From Gordonia tangerina (GTDB lineage: Bacteria > Actinomycetota > Actinomycetes > Mycobacteriales > Mycobacteriaceae): a stretch of 64,000 nt of DNA. The notes beneath the pieces are model-generated. The model did no database searches and had not been told where the DNA came from. It worked only from the letters and a program-made list of their open reading frames with translations. The stretch covers positions 1 to 64,000 of the forward strand of contig NZ_JAKGCU010000020.1 of NCBI RefSeq assembly GCF_021556435.1, given 5' to 3'. Of the stretch, positions 27,093 through 35,706 are shown one piece after another (positions within the stretch are counted from its first letter, which is position 1; each line of letters begins with the position of its first letter). Both the position numbers and the translations under genes were made by a program.

Positions 27093-27758
27093 CTACTCGG
27101 GCGCACCCGGCAACGGCTTGCGCCAGGCACCGATCCGCACATCGATCCGGTCATGATGTCCGCCCGACCAGATCACCTCGAGGTCGTGGCTGCGCAGCAC
27201 TGCGACGATCTGTTCGGCCAACATCGTCTCGGTCTGCTCGTAGGCGAGGTGTTCGGCGTCGGTGTCGCCGTCCGACATCGCATCCAGTACCGATTCCGAT
27301 ACGGATTCGTGCGGCCGGAAACCGCTGTAGGACAGGGACAGAACAGGGTCGTCGTCGGCGATGTGGCCTGCGTCGGCCTCGGCGAAGAAGACATAGGCCC
27401 ACTCACGAAACTTGTACCAGTCGTCGCGCTCGGGCGCCGGGGTGCGTTCGGCGTCGATGAGCGCAGTCGCACAGCGCGCGCAGCAGGCGAAGTTCATCCG
27501 GGCCAGGACGCCTGCGGCATCGAGTTCGGCGAACGCGGCACTCAACCGGCCGAAGTCACCGGTGTCGTTCCACGCAGCCTCCTCCGCACGTCGGGCGACC
27601 CACATTCGTCGTACCTCGGCGGTCACCTCGTCGGCCGACGCACCGTTGTCCTCGGCCCAATCGCGCGCGTCGGACTCGACCTCGTCGAGGTCGGTGAACC
27701 CCGGCGCCAGTCGCGACCTGATCAGCTGTCGTAGATCGGTGAGACGTTCTCCCCGCAT
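27093..27758 (-). CDS. DUF6891-like hypothetical protein
   Basis: 221-aa soluble protein with a Cys pair FACCARCATALID near residue 80 and WAYVFFAEADAG, SLSYSGFRPHE and IWSGGHHDRIDVRIG, a layout I associate with DUF6891 (function unknown). ATG 27758 has GGGAG four to five bases upstream. The frame stays open to a GTG at 27893 that would add SVEQPKSWWRRVLGGPSNERN...; that extension looks partly protein-like but would leave only 21 bp to the divergent aldolase gene. The start is therefore uncertain. Confidence 0.7.
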   Translation of the reverse strand: MRGERLTDLRQLIRSRLAPGFTDLDEVESDARDWAEDNGASADEVTAEVRRMWVARRAEEAAWNDTGDFGRLSAAFAELDAAGVLARMNFACCARCATALIDAERTPAPERDDWYKFREWAYVFFAEADAGHIADDDPVLSLSYSGFRPHESVSESVLDAMSDGDTDAEHLAYEQTETMLAEQIVAVLRSHDLEVIWSGGHHDRIDVRIGAWRKPLPGAPE

Positions 27759-27914
27759 CACGCTCCCATCGTCGATCCCCACGAAGTTTGGACGCACCGG
27801 CAGGCGTCGGGGTTCCGGCTCGACGGGGTTTCGTTCGTTCGAAGGACCGCCGAGCACTCGTCGCCACCACGACTTCGGCTGTTCGACCGACACCGGTCGC
27901 GTACGCTCACCGAC

Positions 27915-28616
27915 GTGTCCCCCAGCGATGCATCCTCCGGCCACGACCCGTCCGGGCCGCTGTCCTTCGTAGACGAACGCACCGCCTTGGCCGCTGCAGC
28001 GCACCGGCTGCACCGGACCGGGATGACACACGGTACCGGTGGCAACCTGTCGATCCGGTGTGGCGACACCGTGATCTTGACGCCGTCGGGCTGCCGATTG
28101 GCCGACGTCACCGCCGACCACATGGTCCTCGTCGATCTCGACGGTACGGTCGTCGAGGACACCGTCCACCGCCCGACGTCGGAACTGCGAATCCACCTCG
28201 ACATCTACCGGCGCACAACGGCACGCGCGGTCGCCCATGCCCACCCGGTGGCGTCGATCGCGGTGGCCAACATCGTCGACGAGTTGCCGGTGGTCCACTA
28301 CACGGCGGCGTTGACCGGCGGGTCGGTCCGGGTGGCCGCCTACGCGGTCTTCGGCAGCGAGGCACTCGGCGACGCGGTGGCCGCCGCGTTAATCGACCGG
28401 ACTGCGGCGCTGATGCGCAACCACGGATCGGTCGCCTATGGCGATGACATCGACATGGCCTGCGAGCGTATCGAACTCGTCGATTGGCTGGCCGACATCT
28501 ACCTGCGTTCGGCTGCGGTGGCGACGCCGGCATCCCTTACCTCCGACGAGGTCGTCGAGGTGATCGCCACGGCGCTGCAACGACAGTACTCACCATTTCC
28601 CGGGAGGAAGACATGA
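27915..28616 (+). CDS. Class II aldolase/adducin-family protein
   Basis: 233-aa zinc aldolase of the fuculose-/ribulose-phosphate type. Active-site pieces include GTGGNLSIR, ILTPSGCRL, the zinc ligands AHAHPVASIAVA (HxH) and the later MRNHGSVAYG histidine. GTG 27915 is the start. The stop overlaps a PfkB-family kinase start (ATGA), suggesting a kinase-aldolase pair that phosphorylates and then cleaves a sugar or sugar acid. The substrate is unknown. Confidence 0.9.
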   Translation: MSPSDASSGHDPSGPLSFVDERTALAAAAHRLHRTGMTHGTGGNLSIRCGDTVILTPSGCRLADVTADHMVLVDLDGTVVEDTVHRPTSELRIHLDIYRRTTARAVAHAHPVASIAVANIVDELPVVHYTAALTGGSVRVAAYAVFGSEALGDAVAAALIDRTAALMRNHGSVAYGDDIDMACERIELVDWLADIYLRSAAVATPASLTSDEVVEVIATALQRQYSPFPGRKT

Positions 28617-29518
28617 GGATAGCGACGCTCGGCGCGCATGTTCTCGACGTGCTGGCACAACCGGTCGATGAGATCCCGGACGGTCAGGGTGCCGTGCTGG
28701 TGCAGAGTATCCGGATGTCGGCGGCCGGCCCGGCCGGCGGCACCGCGATCACCCTGGCCAAACTGGGCGTCGAGGTCCACACCGTAGGCGCGGTCGGCGA
28801 CGACGACCCCGCCGGCATGCTGAGGATGATGCTCGGACGGTTCGGCGTGCACACCGACCACCTGGTGGCCGTCGCCCAGCCGACCTCGATGAGCGTGCTG
28901 CCCATTCGCAGCAACGGTGACCGGCCGGCGCTGCATGTTCCGGGCGCCAACCTCGCCTACCCCCTTCCCGATGCACCTCGCGACCTGCTGACCACGGTCG
29001 ATCACGTCCACGTAGGTGCTCCCGAACTGCTCAACCCGCCGGAGCTGGCGCCGCTGCTCGCCGACATCCGCGCAACCGGTGTCACCGTGTCCGCCGACAT
29101 CCTCACCGACGGCGATCCGGGTGTCCTCGCCTGGCTCGAACCGGTGCTGCCCCACCTCGACTACCTGTTGCCCAACGACGATCAGATACGTGGACTGACC
29201 GGCGAGAGCGATCTGGTGGCCGCCTGTCGCCGGCTGATCGATCGCGGCGTCGCAACCGTGGCACCGACCGCCGGCGCAGACGGCGCCTATGTGGTTACCG
29301 CCGAGACCACCGACCACGCAGCCGCACACGATGTCGACGTCGTGGACACGAGCGGCTGCGGCGACGCTTTCTCGGCCGGTTTCCTCGCCGCGCGCGTACA
29401 CGGACTCTCCCTACTCGAGTCGGCCGAGATCGGTTGCGCGGTGGCCGGAATCGTGGCAACAGGATTGGGTTCGGACCACGGCGAGATGTCGTGGGACACC
29501 GTGTCGCGCGAGCGCTGA
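28613..29518 (+). CDS. PfkB-family carbohydrate kinase
   Basis: 301-aa ribokinase-fold kinase. The substrate-binding GPAGGTAITLAKLGVEVHTVGAVGDD lies at the N-terminus and the catalytic/anion-hole motif DTSGCGDAFSAGF near residue 245. ATG 28613 overlaps the aldolase stop, and CGGGAGGAAG lies just upstream. It likely phosphorylates the substrate that the aldolase cleaves. A strong terminator-like hairpin follows. Confidence 0.92.
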   Translation: MRIATLGAHVLDVLAQPVDEIPDGQGAVLVQSIRMSAAGPAGGTAITLAKLGVEVHTVGAVGDDDPAGMLRMMLGRFGVHTDHLVAVAQPTSMSVLPIRSNGDRPALHVPGANLAYPLPDAPRDLLTTVDHVHVGAPELLNPPELAPLLADIRATGVTVSADILTDGDPGVLAWLEPVLPHLDYLLPNDDQIRGLTGESDLVAACRRLIDRGVATVAPTAGADGAYVVTAETTDHAAAHDVDVVDTSGCGDAFSAGFLAARVHGLSLLESAEIGCAVAGIVATGLGSDHGEMSWDTVSRER

Positions 29519-29526
29519 GTCGGTGA

Positions 29527-29558
29527 CCTGGGGGTCGGTCGGATGACCGACCCCCAGG
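29527..29558 (+). terminator. Rho-independent-like terminator after the PfkB gene
   Basis: CCTGGGGGTCGGTC-GGAT-GACCGACCCCCAGG, a perfect 14-bp stem with a 4-base loop followed by TTTCT, starting 8 bases after the stop. It ends the aldolase-kinase operon. Confidence 0.8.
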
Positions 29559-29627
29559 TTTCTGGGTGCGCGATTCCCCGGTTGATCGGGATGGGCAACG
29601 TGGCGGCGACGAGCCAGGCTCATAACC

Positions 29628-30038
29628 ATGAACACACCAACCGACACCATCGTTGCCATCAACCCGACGACCTGGAACGCCCCGTTCCGCTTCGACCACG
29701 CCCAGTTGCGACCTGCCCCCAGCCAAGTGCTGAGCATTGCCGGGCAGGCTTCTGTCGCCGACGATGGCACCGTCGTGCACGAGGGCGACGTGGCGGCCCA
29801 ACTGTCGCTTGCGGTCCACCACATCGAAGAGATCCTCGCTTCGGCGCAGATGACCCTCGCCGACGTCTTCATGATGACCATCTACACCACCGACGTCGCA
29901 GCCACCCTGGCCGCGTATGAGGCGCTCACCGAACGACTCGACGTACACGGCGCCACCCCGCCGGCCGCCCTGGTCGGGGTCACCGCCCTCGCGCTACCCG
30001 GTCTCGCCGTCGAGATCGCGGTGCAGGCGGGGCGCTGA
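29628..30038 (+). CDS. RidA/YjgF-like protein
   Basis: 136-aa protein of the RidA/YER057c family (VLSIAGQASVADDGTVVHEGDVAAQ, DVFMMTIYTTDVAATLAAYEALTERL, PAALVGVTALALPGLAVEI). RidA deaminates reactive enamines/imines; the conserved Arg of true RidA (near VEIEAIA, TRxxVxVAxLP) is not present here, so this copy may have another activity. It sits before the FAD oxidase gene, with 97 bp between. Confidence 0.85.
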   Translation: MNTPTDTIVAINPTTWNAPFRFDHAQLRPAPSQVLSIAGQASVADDGTVVHEGDVAAQLSLAVHHIEEILASAQMTLADVFMMTIYTTDVAATLAAYEALTERLDVHGATPPAALVGVTALALPGLAVEIAVQAGR

Positions 30039-30135
30039 GTTTCGTCGTCCCAATCCCGTTGTGCGGCCCTCTCACCGCAACCACGGTCCCCCAACGTAAT
30101 TCATCAACGCACACCGATTCATCCAAGGAGAAACC

Positions 30136-31521
30136 ATGTCCATCACCACCCCCGAAGAACACATCCCGCCCGCCGGTCCCCTCGACGTCACAGAACTCGA
30201 CGCGGCCGTCGCCGGCCCGGTGCTCACCCCCGACGACGCCGACTACCCCACCGAACTGGCCGGTTTCAACGCGGCCGCCACACCCGCGCCGGCCGTCGTC
30301 GTGGGCGCGACGTCGCCGGCCGACGTCGCCGAGGCAGTGCGCTATGCCCGCGCCAACGGACTGCGTGTGGGCGTCCGGGCCACCGGACACGGGCCCGTCA
30401 TCTCCGGCCGTGGCCACCTGACCATCACCACCTCCCGCATGACCGACATCCAGGTCGACGCCGCGGCCAAGACCGCCCGGGTCGCCGCCGGGGTCCGGTG
30501 GCGCGATCTCGCTGCCGCAACGGCACCGCACGGGCTGACCGGGCTGGTCGGGTCGTCGTCATCGGTGGGCATCGTCGGCTACACGCTCGGTGGTGGACTC
30601 AGCCCGCTGGGACGGCAATTCGGCTTCGCCGCCGACCGGGTACGACGTATCGAACTGGTGACCGCCGACGGTGTCATCCGGACGGTCGACGCGGGTGCGG
30701 GTTCCGACCTGTTCTGGGCACTGCTCGGGGGCCGCGACGGGTGCGGCATCGTCACCGCGATCGAACTCGACCTGATCGATCTGGCCACCATCTACGGAGG
30801 TGGTGTCTTCTTCGCCGGCGATGCGGCCGAGCAGGTGCTGCACGCGTGGCGCGACTGGGCGCCCACCCTGCCGGACACCGCCGGATCGTCGGTGGCCATC
30901 GTGCGGCTCCCACCGGATCCGAATCTGCCGCCACCGCTGCAGGGACAAACTGTCGTGCACGTGCGTTTCACCTACACCGGCGATCCCGCCGTGGGTGCGC
31001 AGATGCTGGCGCCGATGATGTCCGCCGGACCAGTGTTGTTGAGCAACGTCGACGTCCTGCCGACGGCTGCCCTCGACGCGGTGCACATGGACCCGCCCGG
31101 TCCGCTCCCGAGCGTCGAGCGCGGATGCGGTATCCGTGATCTACCGGCCGAGGCCGTCGACGCGGTGTTGGCCGTCGCCGGACCGCAGGTCGCGAGTCCG
31201 CTGGCCATTGTCGAGATCCGACTGCTCGGCGGTGCGCTCGCCTCACCGCAGGGCGTGCCCAACGCGGTGACCGGGCGCGCGGCCCGCTATTGCGTGATGG
31301 CGACCGGGGTACCCGCGGGACCGCTGGGCGATCAGGCCGGCGCCCACGTCGCCGCCGTCAACGGCGCCCTCTCCCCATGGGCGAGCGACGGTCTGCTCAA
31401 CTTCGCGGGCCAGACCCCGGCCGCCGAGCTGTCCACACTCTGGACAGCCGCCGACTGGTCGCGACTCGAGGAGATCCGACGCCGCCACGACCCCGCGGGG
31501 ATGTTCACCCGGATCGGCTGA
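30136..31521 (+). CDS. FAD-dependent oxidase, berberine-bridge-enzyme type
   Basis: 461-aa vanillyl-alcohol-oxidase/BBE family enzyme. It has an N-terminal FAD-binding domain (VVVGATSPADVAEAVRYARA, VGVRATGHGPVISG, TLGGGLSPLGRQFGFAADRV) and a C-terminal BBE segment (RRHDPAGMFTRI). The His of RATGHGP could link FAD covalently. The Cys found in bicovalent members (GLACDN) is Ala here, so single linkage is expected. It probably oxidises an alcohol or sugar; substrate unknown. AAGGAGAAACC precedes ATG 30136. Confidence 0.9.
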   Translation: MSITTPEEHIPPAGPLDVTELDAAVAGPVLTPDDADYPTELAGFNAAATPAPAVVVGATSPADVAEAVRYARANGLRVGVRATGHGPVISGRGHLTITTSRMTDIQVDAAAKTARVAAGVRWRDLAAATAPHGLTGLVGSSSSVGIVGYTLGGGLSPLGRQFGFAADRVRRIELVTADGVIRTVDAGAGSDLFWALLGGRDGCGIVTAIELDLIDLATIYGGGVFFAGDAAEQVLHAWRDWAPTLPDTAGSSVAIVRLPPDPNLPPPLQGQTVVHVRFTYTGDPAVGAQMLAPMMSAGPVLLSNVDVLPTAALDAVHMDPPGPLPSVERGCGIRDLPAEAVDAVLAVAGPQVASPLAIVEIRLLGGALASPQGVPNAVTGRAARYCVMATGVPAGPLGDQAGAHVAAVNGALSPWASDGLLNFAGQTPAAELSTLWTAADWSRLEEIRRRHDPAGMFTRIG

Positions 31522-31533
31522 TCACACACTGAC

Positions 31534-31560
31534 GGCGAGGGTGCACCGCGCACCCTCGCC
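31534..31560 (+). terminator. Hairpin after the FAD oxidase gene
   Basis: GGCGAGGGTGC-ACCGC-GCACCCTCGCC, a perfect 11-bp stem 12 bases after the stop, without a U-run. It probably separates this gene from the LuxR-type gene at 31629. Confidence 0.6.
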
Positions 31561-31628
31561 GCGGGCTGTCCGAATTCCCCCAAATTTCTGGGATAGACAG
31601 ATGACCTGCGAAAACGGAGAATCTTTTC

Positions 31629-32774
31629 ATGACGACGAGTCTGACTGCCGAGCGCGTTCGCAGTGATGTCGACGTACTCGCCCGCGCCGGTCTCGACGTC
31701 GGCGACTTTCTCGGTGAGGCGATCGGTTCGCTGATTCGCGCCGTACCGCACGCGGCGGCGTGTATGGCGACCGTGGATCCCAACACTCTGCTGCTGACCA
31801 GCACCCGCAAGTTCGGAAACCTGTTGGGGCGCAACGAGCACGACGACGAGTGGGGACTGCGGGAGTACGGGGCACCGGAGTGTTCGTCGTTTCGGCAGCT
31901 CGCCCGCGCCGGTGTCGATGCCGTCGGCATGCACGACCTGACGGCGGGCCGAACCCAGGATTCACCCCGCATGCACGAGTTCATGCGGCCGCACTATGAC
32001 TTCACCGACGAAGCGCGGCTCATCCTGCGTGACGGCGACCAGGTGTGGGGTGGCATCGCCTTCTTCCGCGAGCTCGACGAGCAGCCGTTCATCCCGAGCG
32101 AGATCGAATTCCTGCGGACGTTGTCCCAGCCGCTCGCCCGGGGCGTCCGCACGGGTTTGCTCGCGAGCATCGTCGCGGAGCCGCAGACGACGCCCTCAGG
32201 ACCCTGCGTACTCATCGTCGACAGTTCCAATCAGATGATCCAGATGAGCGCCGGCGCCGAGGAGCGGGTGGCCGATCTGCTGTCCGGGGCGAACAGTGGT
32301 GCCGCGACGTCGGTGATCACCAGCCTGGTGAGCGCCGCACGCCGTTACGGGCGGGGCGAATCCGATGTCCCACCGAGGCTGCGGGTACGCGGCGCATCGG
32401 GCATGTGGCTTCTCGTGCACGCCTCGCCCTTGTCGAGCACCGTCGATCGCGTAGGCGAGGTGGTGGTCACCATCGAGGAGGCACGGCCGCCGGAGATCGT
32501 GCCACTCGTGGTGGCCGCCTTCGGCCTCACGTCCCGCGAGCGCGACGTCACCCAGATGGTGCTGCAGGGGGTCGCAACCAAGGACATCGCCACAACGCTG
32601 CACGTATCCGCCTATACCGTCCAGGACCATCTCAAGTCGATCTTCGACAAGGCGGGCGTGCGCAGCCGCCGCGAACTGATCGCGCGCGTCTATTTCGACC
32701 AATACGCACCCCGGATGAACGATCCGCTGCTGCCATCGGGGTCTTACTCCGCCGGCCCATCCGAGCTGATGTGA
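31629..32774 (+). CDS. LuxR-family transcriptional regulator with GAF-like sensor
   Basis: 381-aa regulator. Residues about 20-185 form a GAF-like ligand-sensing region (HAAACMATVDPNTLLL...VWGGIAFFRELDEQPF). The C-terminal GerE/LuxR helix-turn-helix is FGLTSRERDVTQMVLQGVATKDIATTLHVSAYTVQDHLKSIFDKAGVRSR. No receiver domain. It lies downstream of the FAD oxidase on the same strand and is a candidate regulator of that module; ligand unknown. GGAGA lies about ten bases before ATG. Confidence 0.9.
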   Translation: MTTSLTAERVRSDVDVLARAGLDVGDFLGEAIGSLIRAVPHAAACMATVDPNTLLLTSTRKFGNLLGRNEHDDEWGLREYGAPECSSFRQLARAGVDAVGMHDLTAGRTQDSPRMHEFMRPHYDFTDEARLILRDGDQVWGGIAFFRELDEQPFIPSEIEFLRTLSQPLARGVRTGLLASIVAEPQTTPSGPCVLIVDSSNQMIQMSAGAEERVADLLSGANSGAATSVITSLVSAARRYGRGESDVPPRLRVRGASGMWLLVHASPLSSTVDRVGEVVVTIEEARPPEIVPLVVAAFGLTSRERDVTQMVLQGVATKDIATTLHVSAYTVQDHLKSIFDKAGVRSRRELIARVYFDQYAPRMNDPLLPSGSYSAGPSELM

Positions 32775-32879
32775 CCGACGGTGCCGTCAGTGGTTGATGC
32801 CGTCGAGTGCTCGATCGACTGTCGGACGAATGGGTCGTTCCGATCTTGCGCGTTCTGGGCGGCGATGGCCCGGACGGGG

Positions 32880-33237
32880 CCGGAAGTCGCCGAGATCGAC
32901 TTCACTGCGTTCACGTCAAAGCCACAACACTGCAGGTCCCCGGGCGGCTGGTCTTACGCCGCATCCCGACCTCCGGTCGCAGGGCGACGGGCCTGTTTCA
33001 GATGTGTCGGTCTCATTCGTTTTTCACCACCAGCGACCTCGACACCGTGACCGCCGACAGGACCCACCGCGATCATCGAGCAGATCCACCCCGACGCTGG
33101 TGTGTGCAGTGATCGCGTTCAACCTCACCCGTGCCGCCGCCACGGTAACGGCAGATGGGCTAGAGCGGAGGCTTTCCGCCGCACCCCGATCTGCCCTAAC
33201 CATTCGCGCCGACGGGCCCGAACCTGAAATCCATTGA
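32880..33237 (+). pseudogene. IS1380-family transposase remnant
   Basis: Pieces of an IS1380 transposase C-terminal half can be read in three frames: EVAEIDFTAFTSK (32883-32921), then VPGRLVLRRIP and HSFFTTSDLDTVTADRTHRDH (about 32936-33075), then LVCAVIAFNLTRAAATVTA (about 33099-33160) to a stop at 33237. The order matches intact members, with deletions between pieces. Terminal repeats were not found. The relic marks an old insertion just before the DUF222/HNH gene. Confidence 0.75.
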
Positions 33238-33512
33238 CACATACCGAAGTTCGAGATCGGCAACTCACACACGCCCGCCACCAGCCCCAGCCCGCTCAAC
33301 ACGATTCACCGCGACCGAATCATCGATCGGCGGCTCGAGGCCAATCCAGCCGAACTTGCCGCACGTTCGGGCGAATTGTCTTCTCGCGGTGATTTCTACC
33401 CACAACGCGAAACTCCTGTGACTCCTGTTCACCAAAGTCCACTGAAAACAGCAGTTTACACTGCGCACCCATCCAAAACTTCTGTCGCAGAATAATTCTC
33501 ACCAGAACTTCC
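33238..33512. other. Intergenic, relatively AT-rich stretch before the DUF222 gene
   Basis: About 275 bp with no convincing ORF, noticeably richer in A/T than its surroundings from about 33380 onward. It ends in the SOS-box promoter of the DUF222 gene. It may contain decayed IS1380 flanks. Confidence 0.4.
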
Positions 33513-33541
33513 TTGACATCGAACATTCTTTCGATTACCTT
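33513..33541 (+). promoter_or_regulatory. SOS-box promoter of the DUF222/HNH gene
   Basis: TTGACA (33513-33518) and TACCTT (33536-33541) form a sigma-70-type promoter with 17-bp spacing. TCGAACATTCTTTCGA (33519-33534), one mismatch from the LexA consensus TCGAAC-N4-GTTCGA, fills the spacer. The ATG at 33548 falls at the expected transcription start, so the mRNA is probably leaderless; no Shine-Dalgarno is present. Confidence 0.75.
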
Positions 33542-33547
33542 GGAATC

Positions 33548-34795
33548 ATGAGAACTCCGGGGGATCTCACATCCATCACTGATTCACTGCGTGAGCTGCG
33601 CTTCGACGACGACCTGTCCGGTCGTGCAGCGTTCGATGCGATGACCACACTGGTCACATTGCGCAATCTGATCGACCATCACGCCGCGACGGTGGTCGGC
33701 CATCTGGACCGACTCGGTGTGGCCCGCGACCACGGCCGCAAACTCAGCGAGTTGTTGATCGTGATGGGGCTCGCGCCGGCGGTGGCGACCCGTCTGATCC
33801 GCATCGCGACCGCCCGCGAGAAACTGCCGACCCTGGCCGCGCACGCCGCTGATGGGGCGATCTCCGCCGAGCATGTCGACGCGGTGGGTAAGGGTGTCGA
33901 TCATGTCGGGAAAAGATCGGCGGAACCGATCGACGATGTGGCGCGTCTAAATATCGTGACCGAACTTCTCGCGCACTTCTTTTCCGGCGCCACCCCCGCC
34001 GACATCGGTAAACGCGCGCGTCGTCTGGGCAACCAGGTGGCCGAGGACACCGGTGGGCTACCGGCATCCGAGGACCGCAACCTCAACACGCTCACCCACG
34101 ATGTCGACGGTGACGGACGCCTACAGGTGCGCGCCGACCTCAACACCGAAGTCGGCGAAAAATTCTCGGCGGCGATGGAAGAGTTGGCGGCACCCCGCCC
34201 CGAACCTGACGGTTCACCGGATGCGCGTTCCACCGAGCGCCGGCATGCCGACGCCCTCGAAGCGTTGCTGGATATCGCTGCCCGCAGCGGCGATGCGGCC
34301 TCGGCACCCCGTCACCAACTGCTGGTGTCGGTGCCCGCCGATACCCCGGATCTGGCCGAACTACCATTCATGGGGTCGATCACCGAAGCCATGCTGCGCA
34401 CCCTGACCTGTGACACCACCGCGACCGTCGCGATCGTCGACGGCGAGGCGGTGCCGATGGAGATGAGCAAAGACAAACGCCTGTTCCCAGCCCATCTGCG
34501 TAAAGCGTTGCACAAACGCGACGAGTGCTGCATCAAATGCGGTGTGGCGGCCACCCGATGCCAAGGCCATCACATCGTGCATTGGGCTGATGGTGGAATC
34601 ACGGTGTTGGACAACGGCTGTCTGCTGTGCCCGTCGTGTCATGCCGACATCCACCACAACGGGTGGCAGGTGATCATGGGCCACGACCGACATCCCTGGC
34701 TCATCCCACCCGTCGCTGTCGACCCGCACCGGCGACCGATACCGGCCCACAACCGGCGCACCCTCAACCTCGACAACCTACCCGCCGCCGCCTGA
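33548..34795 (+). CDS. DUF222 and HNH endonuclease domain protein (13E12-repeat type)
   Basis: 415-aa intact member of the actinobacterial DUF222/HNH family. The DUF222 region spans about residues 15-300 and the HNH domain lies at the C-terminus: CCIKCGVAATRCQGHHIVHWADGG...CLLCPSCHADIHHNGWQV, with Cys4-type zinc ligands and catalytic His. Its 13E12 relatives in mycobacteria are LexA-regulated, fitting the SOS box here. Cellular role is unknown. A decayed paralogue lies at 5313. Confidence 0.92.
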   Translation: MRTPGDLTSITDSLRELRFDDDLSGRAAFDAMTTLVTLRNLIDHHAATVVGHLDRLGVARDHGRKLSELLIVMGLAPAVATRLIRIATAREKLPTLAAHAADGAISAEHVDAVGKGVDHVGKRSAEPIDDVARLNIVTELLAHFFSGATPADIGKRARRLGNQVAEDTGGLPASEDRNLNTLTHDVDGDGRLQVRADLNTEVGEKFSAAMEELAAPRPEPDGSPDARSTERRHADALEALLDIAARSGDAASAPRHQLLVSVPADTPDLAELPFMGSITEAMLRTLTCDTTATVAIVDGEAVPMEMSKDKRLFPAHLRKALHKRDECCIKCGVAATRCQGHHIVHWADGGITVLDNGCLLCPSCHADIHHNGWQVIMGHDRHPWLIPPVAVDPHRRPIPAHNRRTLNLDNLPAAA

Positions 34796-34896
34796 GCCAC
34801 GCCGACCGGCAAGTAGGTCACGCAGCCAAGTCTTCCCACGCACCCGACCCCGGTCGGGACCGCAACCGTCCCTTGAGAACTCCATAGCGTGAACCG

Positions 34897-34975
34897 GCGA
34901 CACCACGGTGTCGCGTACCCGACGGCCACCACAGTTGCACGCCAACCAGGGTGGTGCGCGGTACGCGACACCGTG
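34897..34975. repeat. Nested palindromes downstream of the DUF222 gene
   Basis: CACGGTGTCGCGTACC (34904-34919) has a perfect inverted copy GGTACGCGACACCGTG (34960-34975) 40 bp away. The left arm also pairs with the GCGACACC just before it. The 222-bp gap holds no gene. It could be a bidirectional terminator between convergent genes or a regulator-binding array. Confidence 0.55.
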
Positions 34976-35017
34976 CGCCGGCGGCCACATTGCCCGAAAA
35001 CCGTATGCGCGTGGCGA

Positions 35018-35599
35018 TCACCGCACCATACGGACCGCAAGCTCCCCGTAGGCTGCACCGAGCTCCACCGGATCCTGGTGAGTGCGCGACGGGAACCACC
35101 GGCACACGTCGACACACAACGACGACAGGGCCAGCACTACATCGTCCGCCGCGGTAACGGTGAACTCACCGGAGTCGATCCCGCGATGCACGATCGCGGC
35201 CAGCACGTCGGAGGTTTCGCGGCGGATCGCGGTGATCGTCCGATAGTGCTCGCGAGTGAGGCCATGCAGTTCGTATTGCACGACCTTGGCCAGTTCGTGA
35301 TGCTCGGCCTGCCAGCGGGTGAACTCCTCGATCACGATCCGCAGCCGTTCGGCCGCAGGCAGCGAGTCGTTGTCGGCCTTGCGCAGTGCCGACAAAACGC
35401 CCTGATGACCATCCATTGCGATGGCGTAGAGCAGCTCTTCCTTCGACTTGTAGTGCGGGTACATCGCCGCGGCGCTCATGTTCAGCCGTTTGGCGATCTG
35501 CCGCGTCGACGTCCCGCCGTAGCCCACCTCGGCGAACGATGCGATGGCGGCCTGACGAATCCGTTCGGCGGCCGCAGAGTCCCGCGTCGTCACCGGCAT
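35018..35599 (-). CDS. TetR-family repressor
   Basis: 193-aa TetR regulator. The helix-turn-helix (IRQAAIASFAEVGYGGTSTRQIAKRLNMSAAAMYPHYKSKEELL) fills residues 15-60, followed by an all-helical ligand domain. ATG 35599 has GAGGTG upstream and is preferred over GTG 35611. It is divergent from an acyl-CoA dehydrogenase gene, and two copies of an AAGCG-NN-CGCTT site lie between them, so it probably represses that gene and itself in response to an acyl-CoA. Confidence 0.92.
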   Translation of the reverse strand: MPVTTRDSAAAERIRQAAIASFAEVGYGGTSTRQIAKRLNMSAAAMYPHYKSKEELLYAIAMDGHQGVLSALRKADNDSLPAAERLRIVIEEFTRWQAEHHELAKVVQYELHGLTREHYRTITAIRRETSDVLAAIVHRGIDSGEFTVTAADDVVLALSSLCVDVCRWFPSRTHQDPVELGAAYGELAVRMVR

Positions 35600-35656
35600 C
35601 TCGCACCTCACTCGATCAAGGGCCTTGTTGACCTCATCGCACTGTACGATGCATCA

Positions 35657-35689
35657 TAAGCGAGCGCTTAGGAGATGAGCGATCGCTTA
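35657..35689. promoter_or_regulatory. Tandem TetR operators
   Basis: TAAGCG-AG-CGCTTA (35657-35670) and TGAGCG-AT-CGCTTA (35676-35689) are two near-identical palindromes, centres 19 bp apart, between the TetR gene and the acyl-CoA dehydrogenase. The arrangement suggests cooperative repressor binding. Confidence 0.75.
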
Positions 35690-35706
35690 GCCAACGAAGG
35701 AGCATC

